A program made the translations under genes and the position numbers. A stretch of 64,000 bases of DNA from Epilithonimonas xixisoli. GTDB lineage: Bacteria; Bacteroidota; Bacteroidia; Flavobacteriales; Weeksellaceae. Where the stretch lies: contig NZ_SOEO01000001.1 in NCBI RefSeq assembly GCF_004365655.1, positions 62,001 to 126,000 of the forward strand, given 5' to 3'. Below the pieces are notes generated by a model that was not told the origin of the DNA, did no database searches, and worked only from the letters and a program-made list of their open reading frames with translations. This document shows, one piece after another, positions 16,300 through 24,299 of the stretch (its first letter is position 1; each line of letters opens with the position of its first letter).

Positions 16300-17964
16300 A
16301 TGAATTATATCATTACTTATACCATTTATGTCCTTATCATCAGCGTTTTGATGGGACTTACAACTTGGAAGTTGTTCAAAAAAATGGGTTACAATCCATT
16401 GCTTTCTTTCGTTCCATTTTACAATTACATTATTGTACTAAAGGAAACCAATCACTCAAAATGGTGGGCTATCTTATCTTACTTACCGATTGTCGGACCG
16501 ATTATGATGTCGGTTTTTCATATTTTCTTAATGAAGAAATTCGGGAAAAGAGGCTTTGTAAATGGTTTGTTGACGGTCGTTTTACCATTTATTTTTATGG
16601 CAACTGTCAATTATGGGAAAGATCCACAGATAGAAACGGAAGAAGAAGAGGAGGAAGCGGCGAAAAAAGAAACGTTCTTAGGATCAGTCACTTTTGCGGT
16701 AGTTTTTGCGACGATTATTCACGCATTTATCACACAACCTTTCGGAATTCCTACAGGCTCAATGGAAAGAACTTTGCTAGTTGGAGATTTTCTTTTTGTT
16801 AACAAATGGGCTTATGGTTACAGAATGCCAATGAGACCGGTGGCGTTACCGTTTTTACAAGGAACAATTTTCGATACAGGACAAAAGGGAAATCCAAAAG
16901 ACGATATGAAATCTTATGTGGATGCGGTAAAATTACCTTACCTAAGATTGCCGGGTTACGATGAGGTTAAAAGATACGACATTGTAGTTTTCAACTATCC
17001 GCAAGATTCCGTCCACACAGCGATCGACAGAAAAGATCCTTATGTGAAAAGATGTGTCGGGATTCCTGGAGATGTGATCGAGTTCAGAGATGGGAGACTG
17101 TTCGTCAACAATGCGCCAGAAAAAATTCTTGGCGATGAGTACCAGCAGCATAAATATATTGTAAAAGCATCTAGCCAGCTCAACATTTCACAACTTTACA
17201 AAGCATATGGCTTTATGCCAGTTCAGGAATATCAAACCAATGCTGGATTTATCTATGAATTTCAAGGACTAACCGATCAGGTGCAAAAAGACTTCAAAAA
17301 TCTTCCTGAAGTTATAGAAGTCAAAGAAGACATTATGGAAAAGGGTTTTAGCAATATTGCCTATTATCCAGTGAAAGAAGGTGGGCAAGTTTTAAGAGAC
17401 CAATTAGGAAATGCTATTTTTTCTAAAAAAATTGACACTTCAAATTGTATTTATCCAATCAATAAAAAATGGAACCAAGATCAATATGGTCCGCTAAGAA
17501 TTCCGAAAAAAGGAGATGTTGTGAAGTTGGATCAAGAAACACTTCCTCAATACCAATGGATTATTTCCGAGTACGAGCACAACAAACTCGAAAACAAAAA
17601 CGGAAAAATCTATGTCAATGGTCAAGAAACCAACCAATACACGATCAAACAAAATTACTATATGATGATTGGGGACAACCGCGATGCTTCTTTGGATGCG
17701 AGATTTTTCGGAGTCGTGCCAGAAGAAAATATCGTAGGACGTCCAATGTTTACTTGGATGAGTGTAGAAGGACTTTTCTCAGATGCAGGTTCCACCTATC
17801 AAGCGCCAGGCAAAAAAATCCGTTGGGACAGAATGTTCAAAGCAACCAACACGGGCGAGGCCAACAAAACCTCCTATTGGTGGGTAGCTGTGATTATTTT
17901 GGTGTTGTTTTTCGGATGGGATTATTTCGTAAAACTCTTCAGTAAGAAAAAAGAAGAAGAATAA
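16300..17964 (+). CDS. lepB: Signal peptidase I
   Basis: 554 residues; long, as in other Flavobacteriia. It cleaves signal peptides at the periplasmic face. The first 110 residues form an extra membrane domain (DUF5684-like; MGYNPLLSFVPFYNYIIVL, hydrophobic helices). After an acidic linker (EEEEEEAAKKE) comes a helix and the catalytic Ser in FGIPTGSMERTLLVGDF (about residue 150), the Lys in DPYVKRCVGIPGDVI (about residue 251), an insertion of about 200 residues and the last box MMIGDNRDASLDARFFG. A final helix near residues 527-545 anchors the C-terminus. Last gene of the parA cluster; terminator hairpin 6 nt after the stop. Confidence 0.95.
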   Translation: MNYIITYTIYVLIISVLMGLTTWKLFKKMGYNPLLSFVPFYNYIIVLKETNHSKWWAILSYLPIVGPIMMSVFHIFLMKKFGKRGFVNGLLTVVLPFIFMATVNYGKDPQIETEEEEEEAAKKETFLGSVTFAVVFATIIHAFITQPFGIPTGSMERTLLVGDFLFVNKWAYGYRMPMRPVALPFLQGTIFDTGQKGNPKDDMKSYVDAVKLPYLRLPGYDEVKRYDIVVFNYPQDSVHTAIDRKDPYVKRCVGIPGDVIEFRDGRLFVNNAPEKILGDEYQQHKYIVKASSQLNISQLYKAYGFMPVQEYQTNAGFIYEFQGLTDQVQKDFKNLPEVIEVKEDIMEKGFSNIAYYPVKEGGQVLRDQLGNAIFSKKIDTSNCIYPINKKWNQDQYGPLRIPKKGDVVKLDQETLPQYQWIISEYEHNKLENKNGKIYVNGQETNQYTIKQNYYMMIGDNRDASLDARFFGVVPEENIVGRPMFTWMSVEGLFSDAGSTYQAPGKKIRWDRMFKATNTGEANKTSYWWVAVIILVLFFGWDYFVKLFSKKKEEE

Positions 17965-17970
17965 TTTTCA

Positions 17971-18004
17971 CTTCGTCAAAGTTTCAAATCTTTGACGAAG
18001 TTTT
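17971..18004 (+). terminator. Terminator hairpin after lepB, at the 5' side of dispersed element copy A
   Basis: Perfect 11-bp stem CTTCGTCAAAG (17971-17981) / CTTTGACGAAG (17990-18000), loop TTTCAAAT, then TTTT. The same hairpin with a T:A pair in place of C:G stands before copy B at 53530. Confidence 0.75.
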
Positions 18005-18010
18005 ATAATA

Positions 18011-18137
18011 AGGAGCTAATCCCGCTATCCGCTATATCTTTTTTGCTTTCATAACATTTGTTTATCCAAAGCAAGATTTGTAAAGAAAGCAAAAAAGGAT
18101 GCCGCTACTATCGGGGCTAGGGGTTTGGTCATCCAAA
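18011..18137 (+). repeat. Dispersed structured element, copy A
   Basis: About 127 nt with a counterpart at 53566-53688. Shared blocks: AGGAGCTAA(A)TCCCGCT at the 5' end, ATCTTTTTTGCTTT in the middle, AAGCAA.AAAGGAT, ATCGGGGCTA and TCATCCAAA at the 3' end. Internal pairing is evident: TCTTTTTTGCTTTC (18037-18050) with GAAAGCAAAAAAGGA (18085-18099), and AGC-CCCG with CGGGGCT at the outer ends. This looks like a folded RNA or a DNA hairpin rather than a gene. It sits between lepB and the WbqC-like gene and no reading frame is supported here. Confidence 0.75.
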
Positions 18138-18196
18138 TTAATATAACAATAATTGATTTGACGTTTCTTAAACATCAATCAAAATTTAAAATCACC

Positions 18197-18233
18197 ACTT
18201 TGTCAAAGTATCAAATCTTTGACAAAGTTTTTT
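18197..18233 (+). terminator. Hairpin at the 3' side of dispersed element copy A
   Basis: Perfect 12-bp stem ACTTTGTCAAAG (18197-18208) / CTTTGACAAAGT (18217-18228) with loop TATCAAAT and a T tract to 18233. It is nearly the same sequence as the hairpins at 17971 and 53530. Confidence 0.75.
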
Positions 18234-18249
18234 AGTTTTAATATAAGAT

Positions 18250-18867
18250 ATGAACAACAAGATTCTTTTACCAATATTTTATTTGCCACCAGTTTCGTGG
18301 TTCTCTGTCTTCCTGAATCCGGAAAATCAAATCACCTTCGAGCAATTCGAAAACTTTCCCAAACAGACATACAGGAATCGTGCGGCCATCTATGGAGCCA
18401 ACGGAAAACTTCCGCTCATAATTCCTATAAAACACACCGGGAAAAGAGAAATCAAAGACATCGAGATTTCTTTTGCAGAAGATTGGCAAAAACTCCACTG
18501 GAAATCCATCAAAACCGCGTATCAAAGCACACCATATTTCGAATTTTATGAAGATAAGTTGAAAAGTATCTTCAGTGAGAAGATTATATCATTAAAAGAT
18601 TTTAATATCAAAGCTTTAGGTATCATTCTTGCTATTCTGAAAACCGAAAAAAACTACGACTTCACATCCGAGTATTTCAAAAACCCAGAATCAGAAGATT
18701 ACAGAGAGAGATTCTCTGCAAAATCTGAATCAGAATTTGATACTCCGGAATATTATCAAAGCTTTTCCGACAAGTATGGATTCCTAAAAGATCTATCGAT
18801 TTTGGATCTCATTTGTAACATCGGCCCGGAAAGTTTGACATATTGTAAGAATATTAAAATCAAATAA
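18250..18867 (+). CDS. WbqC-like family protein
   Basis: 205 residues. N-terminal LLPIFYLPPVSWFSVFL, KQTYRNRAAIYGANGKLPL and WQKLHWKSIKTAYQSTPYF are typical of the WbqC-like family, whose members often lie in O-antigen or surface-glycan clusters but whose activity is not established. No such cluster surrounds it here. The start lies 17 nt after the hairpin at 18197-18233. Confidence 0.8.
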   Translation: MNNKILLPIFYLPPVSWFSVFLNPENQITFEQFENFPKQTYRNRAAIYGANGKLPLIIPIKHTGKREIKDIEISFAEDWQKLHWKSIKTAYQSTPYFEFYEDKLKSIFSEKIISLKDFNIKALGIILAILKTEKNYDFTSEYFKNPESEDYRERFSAKSESEFDTPEYYQSFSDKYGFLKDLSILDLICNIGPESLTYCKNIKIK

Positions 18868-18925
18868 TTTTGGGAAACTTCTGTTATCAAGAGATTTTCC
18901 ATTGTTTGAAATAAATAATTTATCT

Positions 18926-20614
18926 ATGAAAAAAATATTGATAGCAGCTGCATTTTACGGCGGATTTGCATTGTTAGCAGCACAAACAGTTGCTCCAGAA
19001 AACGACAAAGACCTGAAAACTTGGTATCACAAAGATCATTCGAGCACCAAAGTGTATGGTGTAAATACTGAAAATGCTTACAAATTTTTCGAATCCAAAG
19101 GCTTGAAACCAAAGTCTGTGGTCGTAGCCGTTTTGGATAGTGGCGTAGAAGTAGATCATCCAGGATTGGTGAAAAATATGTGGAAAAATCCCAACGAAAT
19201 TCCAAACAACGGAAAAGATGATGACGGAAATGGATACATAGACGATGTTTACGGATGGAACTTCATAGGAGGCAAAAATGGCGACATCGATGTTGATAAT
19301 ATGGAAGTGACGAGAGTCGTAAAAAAGTATAAACCAATTTTCGAAGGTGATGATTCTGCAAAAAACAAAGAGAATCAAGCTAAAATGCCCGAAGATTTTG
19401 AAATGTACATGAAGTCTAAACAGCTTTTTACAACAAAAAGTGAAGAAGCTAAGCAGAATTTTCAGCTCTACACAATGATTGAAAAAGCTATCCCGGATAT
19501 GGTAAGATTGTTGAACGGAAAAAATCTTACCAAGGAAAATCTGGCAGCTATAAAACCTACCACACAGCAGGAAGCTATGGCGATGAATGTTCTTGGGCAA
19601 GTTTCCAAAGATCCAGAAATTGCAGGAAAGTCAGCTTCCGAAGTAGAACAATATCTTAAAAATCAAATGAAAGAAGGTTTGGATCACTTCAGACCTCAAG
19701 CAGAAAAGAGTTACAATTTAGATTTCGATCCTAGAAAAGAAATTGTGGGAGATAATTATGACGATTACTCCGAGAAAAAATACGGAAACAACCATTACGA
19801 AGGTCCAGATGCAAAACACGGAACACACGTTGCGGGAATCATTGCAGGATTGGTAAATGGTTCGGAAAACCAATACGGTGTAGCGTCCAGAGTTGCAAAA
19901 ATTATGACCGTAAGAGCCGTTCCAGATGGCGATGAAAGAGACAAAGATGTTGCAAATGCCGTAAGATATGCGGTTGATAACGGAGCGAAAATCCTTAATA
20001 TGAGTTTCGGAAAGCCTGTTTCTCCAGGTAAAAATGTAGTTTGGGATGCGTTCAAATATGCAGAAAGCAAAGGTGTTCTTTTGGTGAAAGCTGCTGGTAA
20101 CGAGAACGAAAACATTGCAGAACACCAATACTTTCCAACAAACTTTAAATCGCAAGCAGATGAAAAGCCTTTCATCAACAATATGATTGTTGTGGGAGCT
20201 AATACCAATGATGCAGACGCATTGAAAGCAAGTTTTTCCAACTTCGATCAAAAGATGGTAGATGTTTTTGCGCCGGGAGATAAAATATATTCTACAGTTC
20301 CAGACGGAAAATATGAATATCTACAAGGAACTTCTATGGCTTCTCCAGTAGTAGCGGGTGCGGCGGCTATTATGCTGGCTTACATGCCAAATCTAAAACC
20401 AGAACAAATTATTGAATCTTTGGTAAAATCATCCAACACGACCGCAACCAATGGTTTTGATAAATTATCCAGATCGAATGGAGTAATAGATGTAGCCAAA
20501 GCGTCTGAATATGCCTACAAGAATTTTTATAAAGCTGATGCTCCTTCAAAATCTACCAAGAAACCAATGAAAAAGCAAAAGACAAATAAAGCAATTGACA
20601 GAAGCAAATTATAA
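18926..20614 (+). CDS. Exported subtilisin-family (S8) serine protease with large insertion
   Basis: 562 residues from the ATG at 18926, which gives the signal peptide MKKILIAAAFYGGFALLAAQ; the upstream in-frame ATG at 18902 would place eight odd residues in front. Catalytic Asp in VAVLDSGVEVDHPGL (about residue 70), His in HGTHVAGIIAGL (about 298), Ser in GTSMASPVVAGAAA (about 470). About 225 residues separate Asp and His, against roughly 35 in subtilisin, so an extra mostly helical domain of about 190 residues is inserted. There is no T9SS C-terminal domain; the tail is Lys-rich (KKPMKKQKTNK). Likely periplasmic or outer-membrane-associated. Confidence 0.9.
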   Translation: MKKILIAAAFYGGFALLAAQTVAPENDKDLKTWYHKDHSSTKVYGVNTENAYKFFESKGLKPKSVVVAVLDSGVEVDHPGLVKNMWKNPNEIPNNGKDDDGNGYIDDVYGWNFIGGKNGDIDVDNMEVTRVVKKYKPIFEGDDSAKNKENQAKMPEDFEMYMKSKQLFTTKSEEAKQNFQLYTMIEKAIPDMVRLLNGKNLTKENLAAIKPTTQQEAMAMNVLGQVSKDPEIAGKSASEVEQYLKNQMKEGLDHFRPQAEKSYNLDFDPRKEIVGDNYDDYSEKKYGNNHYEGPDAKHGTHVAGIIAGLVNGSENQYGVASRVAKIMTVRAVPDGDERDKDVANAVRYAVDNGAKILNMSFGKPVSPGKNVVWDAFKYAESKGVLLVKAAGNENENIAEHQYFPTNFKSQADEKPFINNMIVVGANTNDADALKASFSNFDQKMVDVFAPGDKIYSTVPDGKYEYLQGTSMASPVVAGAAAIMLAYMPNLKPEQIIESLVKSSNTTATNGFDKLSRSNGVIDVAKASEYAYKNFYKADAPSKSTKKPMKKQKTNKAIDRSKL

Positions 20615-20635
20615 GCTTAACTTCACACTTAAAAT

Positions 20636-20667
20636 AAAAATCTGAGAGTTCTCAGATTTTTATTTTT
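20636..20667 (+). terminator. Terminator after the S8 protease
   Basis: AAAAATCTGAG (20636-20646) / CTCAGATTTTT (20651-20661), loop AGTT, followed by more T. Confidence 0.85.
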
Positions 20668-20675
20668 TATCTTTG
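20668..20675 (+). promoter_or_regulatory. -7 promoter box
   Basis: TATCTTTG matches TAnnTTTG, directly downstream of the terminator and 41 nt before the ATG at 20716. Confidence 0.5.
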
Positions 20676-20715
20676 GCACAGTTTTTTATAATAAACATTC
20701 TATAAATATAAAACT

Positions 20716-21213
20716 ATGAGAAAATTAATTTTTTTAGGACTTGTAGGTAGTGCCTTGGTTGCGACTTCTTGCTCCTCAAACAAAAGTGGCGTAAGTGCTG
20801 GTGAAGCTCAAACATTACGTTCAGATGTTATGAAACTAAAAGGTCAATGGGATATTTCCAACATTGATTATGATAAAAATTATTCTGTAAAACCTTTTGA
20901 CGAAGGTGCAAGTATCAGTTGTTTTGTAGGTAGTTCTTGGACTTTGATTCCAAATAACTATTCGGGAACATATACTTTGCATGGTGCGAATGGTTGTCCG
21001 GCAAAAATTCAGAACATTACTTTCAGCGTTGATAAAAACAGCGTTGTCTCTTTGAAAAAAGTAGGCGAAGGAGAGAAAGCGAAAAAAGTGCTTTCTGGTT
21101 ACAAATTGATGCTGGAGAATCCTATGGATAACAGTTTCACACTTGTACAATCAGTGAATGCTGATGGGAAACCAATGGACATCCGTTATAATTTTGTAAG
21201 AAAAGGTAAATAA
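20716..21213 (+). CDS. Lipocalin-like lipoprotein
   Basis: 165 residues. MRKLIFLGLVGSALVATSC carries a lipobox, predicting acylation at Cys19. The rest looks like a small beta-barrel of the lipocalin-like domain often found in Bacteroidota lipoproteins (LKGQWDISNIDYD, SWTLIPNNYSGTYTL, NSFTLVQSVN, IRYNFVRK). Two Cys in the mature domain (SCFVGS and NGCPAK) could form a disulfide. It is followed 13 nt later by an OmpA-family lipoprotein, so both are probably co-transcribed and act in the outer membrane. Confidence 0.75.
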   Translation: MRKLIFLGLVGSALVATSCSSNKSGVSAGEAQTLRSDVMKLKGQWDISNIDYDKNYSVKPFDEGASISCFVGSSWTLIPNNYSGTYTLHGANGCPAKIQNITFSVDKNSVVSLKKVGEGEKAKKVLSGYKLMLENPMDNSFTLVQSVNADGKPMDIRYNFVRKGK

Positions 21214-21226
21214 TAAAACACTTAAA

Positions 21227-21919
21227 ATGAGAATTAACAAATTAAATATCGCCGCATTTTTTATTTCAACATCATTATTGTTGACAAGTTGTGAAACTGT
21301 TCAAAATGCGAATAACACACAGAAAGGTGCCGCTATTGGTACTGCAGCAGGAGCTGTATTGGGAGGGATCCTAGGAAACAACCTTGGCAAAGGTGGTAAT
21401 GCGCCTCTAGGTGCGGTTTTAGGAGGTGTAGTTGGTGGAGTTGCTGGTGGAGTTATCGGTAATAAAATGGATAAGCAAGCCAAAGAGATTAAAGATACAT
21501 TGCCAGGTGCAGAAGTAGAAAGAGTAGGGGAAGGAATTAAAGTTACACTTAATGAAAATACAGTAAATTTTGATTTCAATTCTTCCAACTTGACGTCTTT
21601 AGCTAAAACAAATTTGGATAAATTGGTAACAGTTCTTAGAAACAATCCGGATACAAATATCAACATCTATGGTCACACAGACAGCGTTGGTAGTGATGCG
21701 GTGAACTTAAGAATATCAGCTCAAAGAGCCGCCGCTGTTAAGAGTTATTTCTCCGCGCAAGGGATTTCCTCTTCCAGATTATTCACAGAAGGTTTGGGTA
21801 AATCTAGCCCTGTAGCTTCTAATGATACAGATGCTGGTAGAGCTAAAAACAGAAGAGTTGAGTTCGCAATTACTGCTAACGAAAAGATGATTCAAGAGGC
21901 TGCGCAATCTGGAAATTAA
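21227..21919 (+). CDS. OmpA-family lipoprotein with glycine-zipper segment
   Basis: 230 residues. Lipobox in LLLTSC (Cys22). Residues about 34-85 are a glycine zipper (GAAIGTAAGAVLGGILG, GAVLGGVVGGVAGGVIG) that can insert into or pack against membrane. The C-terminal OmpA domain binds peptidoglycan (VNFDFNSSNLTSLAKTNLDK, IYGHTDSVGSDAVNLRISAQ, RLFTEGLGKSSPVASNDT, RAKNRRVEF). This is the YiaD/YfiB-type layout and links the outer membrane to the wall. A terminator follows. Confidence 0.93.
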   Translation: MRINKLNIAAFFISTSLLLTSCETVQNANNTQKGAAIGTAAGAVLGGILGNNLGKGGNAPLGAVLGGVVGGVAGGVIGNKMDKQAKEIKDTLPGAEVERVGEGIKVTLNENTVNFDFNSSNLTSLAKTNLDKLVTVLRNNPDTNINIYGHTDSVGSDAVNLRISAQRAAAVKSYFSAQGISSSRLFTEGLGKSSPVASNDTDAGRAKNRRVEFAITANEKMIQEAAQSGN

Positions 21920-21949
21920 TAATATTTCTTAGATTTAATTAATAATAAT

Positions 21950-21972
21950 AAACCGCAATTTGCGGTTTTTTT
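21950..21972 (+). terminator. Terminator after the OmpA-like gene
   Basis: AAACCGCA (21950-21957) / TGCGGTTT (21961-21968) with a 3-nt loop and T tract to 21972. Confidence 0.8.
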
Positions 21973-21982
21973 ATTTTAATAG

Positions 21983-21990
21983 TACTTTTG
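21983..21990 (+). promoter_or_regulatory. -7 promoter box of the polyprenyl-arabinose operon
   Basis: TACTTTTG matches TAnnTTTG and ends 21 nt before the ATG at 22011. It rules out the in-frame ATG at 21960, which lies inside the preceding terminator. Confidence 0.55.
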
Positions 21991-22010
21991 TAGGATTATT
22001 AAAACTATTG

Positions 22011-22901
22011 ATGAAAAACTATTTAAAATTAATACGGGTAGAACAGTGGGTTAAGAATTTATTTGTTTTTGCACCATTATTTTTCTCTGGCTATATTGCT
22101 GTCCCCACTTTATTTTATAAGAGTGTTTTTGCATTTATCATATTTTCCATCACGGCCAGTTCGATTTACATCATCAATGATTATTTTGATATAGAATCCG
22201 ACAAAAAACATCCAGAGAAAAAGAACCGACCTCTGGCAAGTGGCGCCATTTCCAAAACCAGTGCTAAAGTTTTATTTGGATTTTTGGTTGCGCTTTCAAT
22301 CGGGTTGATTTTTTTAGGCAGTTATATTTTCGAGACTAATTATTGGAAATTCGGGATCATCATCGCGGCATATTTTGTTATGAACATTTTCTACACATTC
22401 AAACTGAAGCACGTTGCGATTGTAGATATTTGTATCATCGCGTCGGGGTTTGTTTTGAGGATTTTAGCAGGTGGTTATGCCGCAGATATCCAAACCACAC
22501 AATGGGCGATTTTGTTGACTTTTGTTCTAGCATTGGTATTAGCAATCGGGAAAAGAAGAGGCGAATTGATCAACGCACAAATCTCAGGAAAAACCAGAAA
22601 ATCTTTGGATGGTTACAATGTTCAGTTTGCGGATATTGCTTTGTCAATTTCTGTGACTTTGGCAATTATTTGTTATTTGATGTTTACACTATCACCAGCG
22701 ATTCAGAAGAAATTTCACCCGAGGGTCTTTTACACCGTGATTTTTGTAGTTTTCGCATTCCTAAGATATTTGCAGCAAACCTTAGTTTACAACAAAACTG
22801 AATCTCCAACCAAGATTGTTTACAAAGACCGATACATCCAGATTACAGTTGTGCTTTGGGTCATCGCTTTTCTATTGCAGATCTATTTTAAAAAGGAATA
22901 A
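22011..22901 (+). CDS. UbiA-family polyprenyl-phosphate phosphoribosyltransferase (DPPR synthase-like)
   Basis: 296 residues from the ATG at 22011 (chosen from the -7 box). An integral membrane protein with about eight hydrophobic helices. LIRVEQWVKNLFVFAPLFF and the Asp-rich motif NDYFDIESDKKHPEKKNRPL (about residues 63-82) are typical of the UbiA subgroup that moves phosphoribose from PRPP to polyprenyl phosphate. The second Asp-rich region is GKRRGELI. The next genes are DprE1-like and DprE2-like, which supports this role over quinone or heme prenylation. Start of the predicted polyprenyl-phosphoryl-arabinose pathway. Confidence 0.88.
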   Translation: MKNYLKLIRVEQWVKNLFVFAPLFFSGYIAVPTLFYKSVFAFIIFSITASSIYIINDYFDIESDKKHPEKKNRPLASGAISKTSAKVLFGFLVALSIGLIFLGSYIFETNYWKFGIIIAAYFVMNIFYTFKLKHVAIVDICIIASGFVLRILAGGYAADIQTTQWAILLTFVLALVLAIGKRRGELINAQISGKTRKSLDGYNVQFADIALSISVTLAIICYLMFTLSPAIQKKFHPRVFYTVIFVVFAFLRYLQQTLVYNKTESPTKIVYKDRYIQITVVLWVIAFLLQIYFKKE

Positions 22902-22979
22902 TCACTGAAAGATTAAAAACATAAAAACAATGATGAAGATATTATGGGGATTAACTTTGACCTTAAAAAATACTAACAG

Positions 22980-24299
22980 ATGAAACCGAATTTTGTTCAG
23001 AAAGTAACCAATTGGGGAAATTTTCCGATTGTAGAAAAAGAAATGAAATCGGACGATTCTATTTCGAAAATCAAACAATTTGTACGGGAAAATAACGAAG
23101 TCATTGCAAGAGGAAACGGACGTTGCTACGGCGATGCTTCTCTAGGCGAGCATATTTTCTCAACCAAAAGACTCAATAAATTCATTTCTTTTGATAGACT
23201 GAATGGTGTTATCGAATGCGAATCTGGTGTTCTGTTGTCCGAAGTTTTGGAAGTTTCTGTTCCGCAAGGTTATTTTCTTTATGTGACGCCTGGAACCAAA
23301 TATATTTCCGTTGGAGGTGCCATTGCATCCGATGTTCACGGGAAAAATCACCACGCAGAAGGTTGCTTTTCCGAATATGTGATTGAATTTAAATTAATAA
23401 ACGAAAACGCCGAAGTCATCAATTGCTCCCGCGAAGAAAACGCGGATAAATTCTGGGCGACGATTGGTGGAATGGGATTGACGGGAATCATTCTCTCGGC
23501 GAAATTCAAACTGAAAAATATAGAATCGGCTTACATAAAGCAAGAAAGCATCAAAGCAGAAAATCTCGATGAGGTTTTCCGTTTGTTTGATGAAAGCGAG
23601 GATTGGACCTACAATGTCGCTTGGATTGACTGTTTTCAAAAAGGGAAGAACTTAGGAAGGTCAATTTTAATGAGAGGTGAACACGCTTTGAAAGCCGAAT
23701 TGCCATCCAATCTTCAAAAGAAAACTTTGAAACTGAAAGAGAAACCAAAACCGACGATTCCATTTTATTTTCCCGGATTTGTTCTTAATTCTTTGAGTAT
23801 TAAGATTTTCAATTTTCTTTATTATAACAAGCAGACGAAGAAACAACTCAACAATTTAATCGATTACGAGACATTTTTCTATCCACTGGATGTCATCAAT
23901 GAATGGAATAAAATCTACGGGAAAAGTGGATTTATCCAATATCAAATGGTCATCCCAAAAGAAAACGGAAAAGAAGGAATGCGACAAATCCTCGAAGCGA
24001 TTGCAAAAAGCGGAAACGGTTCTTTCTTGGCGGTTCTGAAATTGTTCGGAAAACACAATCCGCAAGCTTACAATTCTTTCCCAGTCGAAGGTTACACTTT
24101 GGCTTTGGACTTTAAAGTGAACAAAGGTTTGAAAAAACTGGTTGACCAACTCGATACAATTGTTGAAAATTTCGGAGGAAGAATTTACTTAACTAAAGAC
24201 AGTATGAGCAAATCTTCTTTGACCAATTATCTTCAAAACGTGGATTCTTCGAAGTTTGTTTCGCTGCAGCATAAGAGAATTATCAGTGGTGGAAATTAA
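22980..24299 (+). CDS. FAD-dependent decaprenylphosphoryl-ribose 2-oxidase-like enzyme (DprE1-like)
   Basis: 439 residues. FAD-binding PCMH-type domain in the N-terminal half: VIARGNGRCYGDASLG, FISFDRLNGVIECESGVLL, LYVTPGTKYISVGGAIASDV, HGKNHHAEGCFSEYV, GGMGLTGIIL. The C-terminal half (MVIPKENGKEGM, GGRIYLTKDS) fits the oxidase cap domain. In mycobacteria DprE1 oxidises the ribose C2 of decaprenylphosphoryl ribose, and DprE2 then reduces the ketone to give the arabinose donor. The DprE2-like gene lies 578 nt downstream beyond an inserted cassette. The stop codon (24297-24299) lies at the very edge of that cassette. Confidence 0.88.
   Translation: MKPNFVQKVTNWGNFPIVEKEMKSDDSISKIKQFVRENNEVIARGNGRCYGDASLGEHIFSTKRLNKFISFDRLNGVIECESGVLLSEVLEVSVPQGYFLYVTPGTKYISVGGAIASDVHGKNHHAEGCFSEYVIEFKLINENAEVINCSREENADKFWATIGGMGLTGIILSAKFKLKNIESAYIKQESIKAENLDEVFRLFDESEDWTYNVAWIDCFQKGKNLGRSILMRGEHALKAELPSNLQKKTLKLKEKPKPTIPFYFPGFVLNSLSIKIFNFLYYNKQTKKQLNNLIDYETFFYPLDVINEWNKIYGKSGFIQYQMVIPKENGKEGMRQILEAIAKSGNGSFLAVLKLFGKHNPQAYNSFPVEGYTLALDFKVNKGLKKLVDQLDTIVENFGGRIYLTKDSMSKSSLTNYLQNVDSSKFVSLQHKRIISGGN

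Noticed and set aside
16197-16802. Long open frame across the dapB-lepB junction
   Set aside because: It is out of frame with both real genes, translates to low-plausibility sequence and lies over the conserved lepB N-terminus.
17965-18249. CRISPR-like or IS remnant in the lepB-WbqC gap
   Set aside because: No spaced direct repeats and no transposase fragment; the segment is explained by hairpins and the dispersed element.
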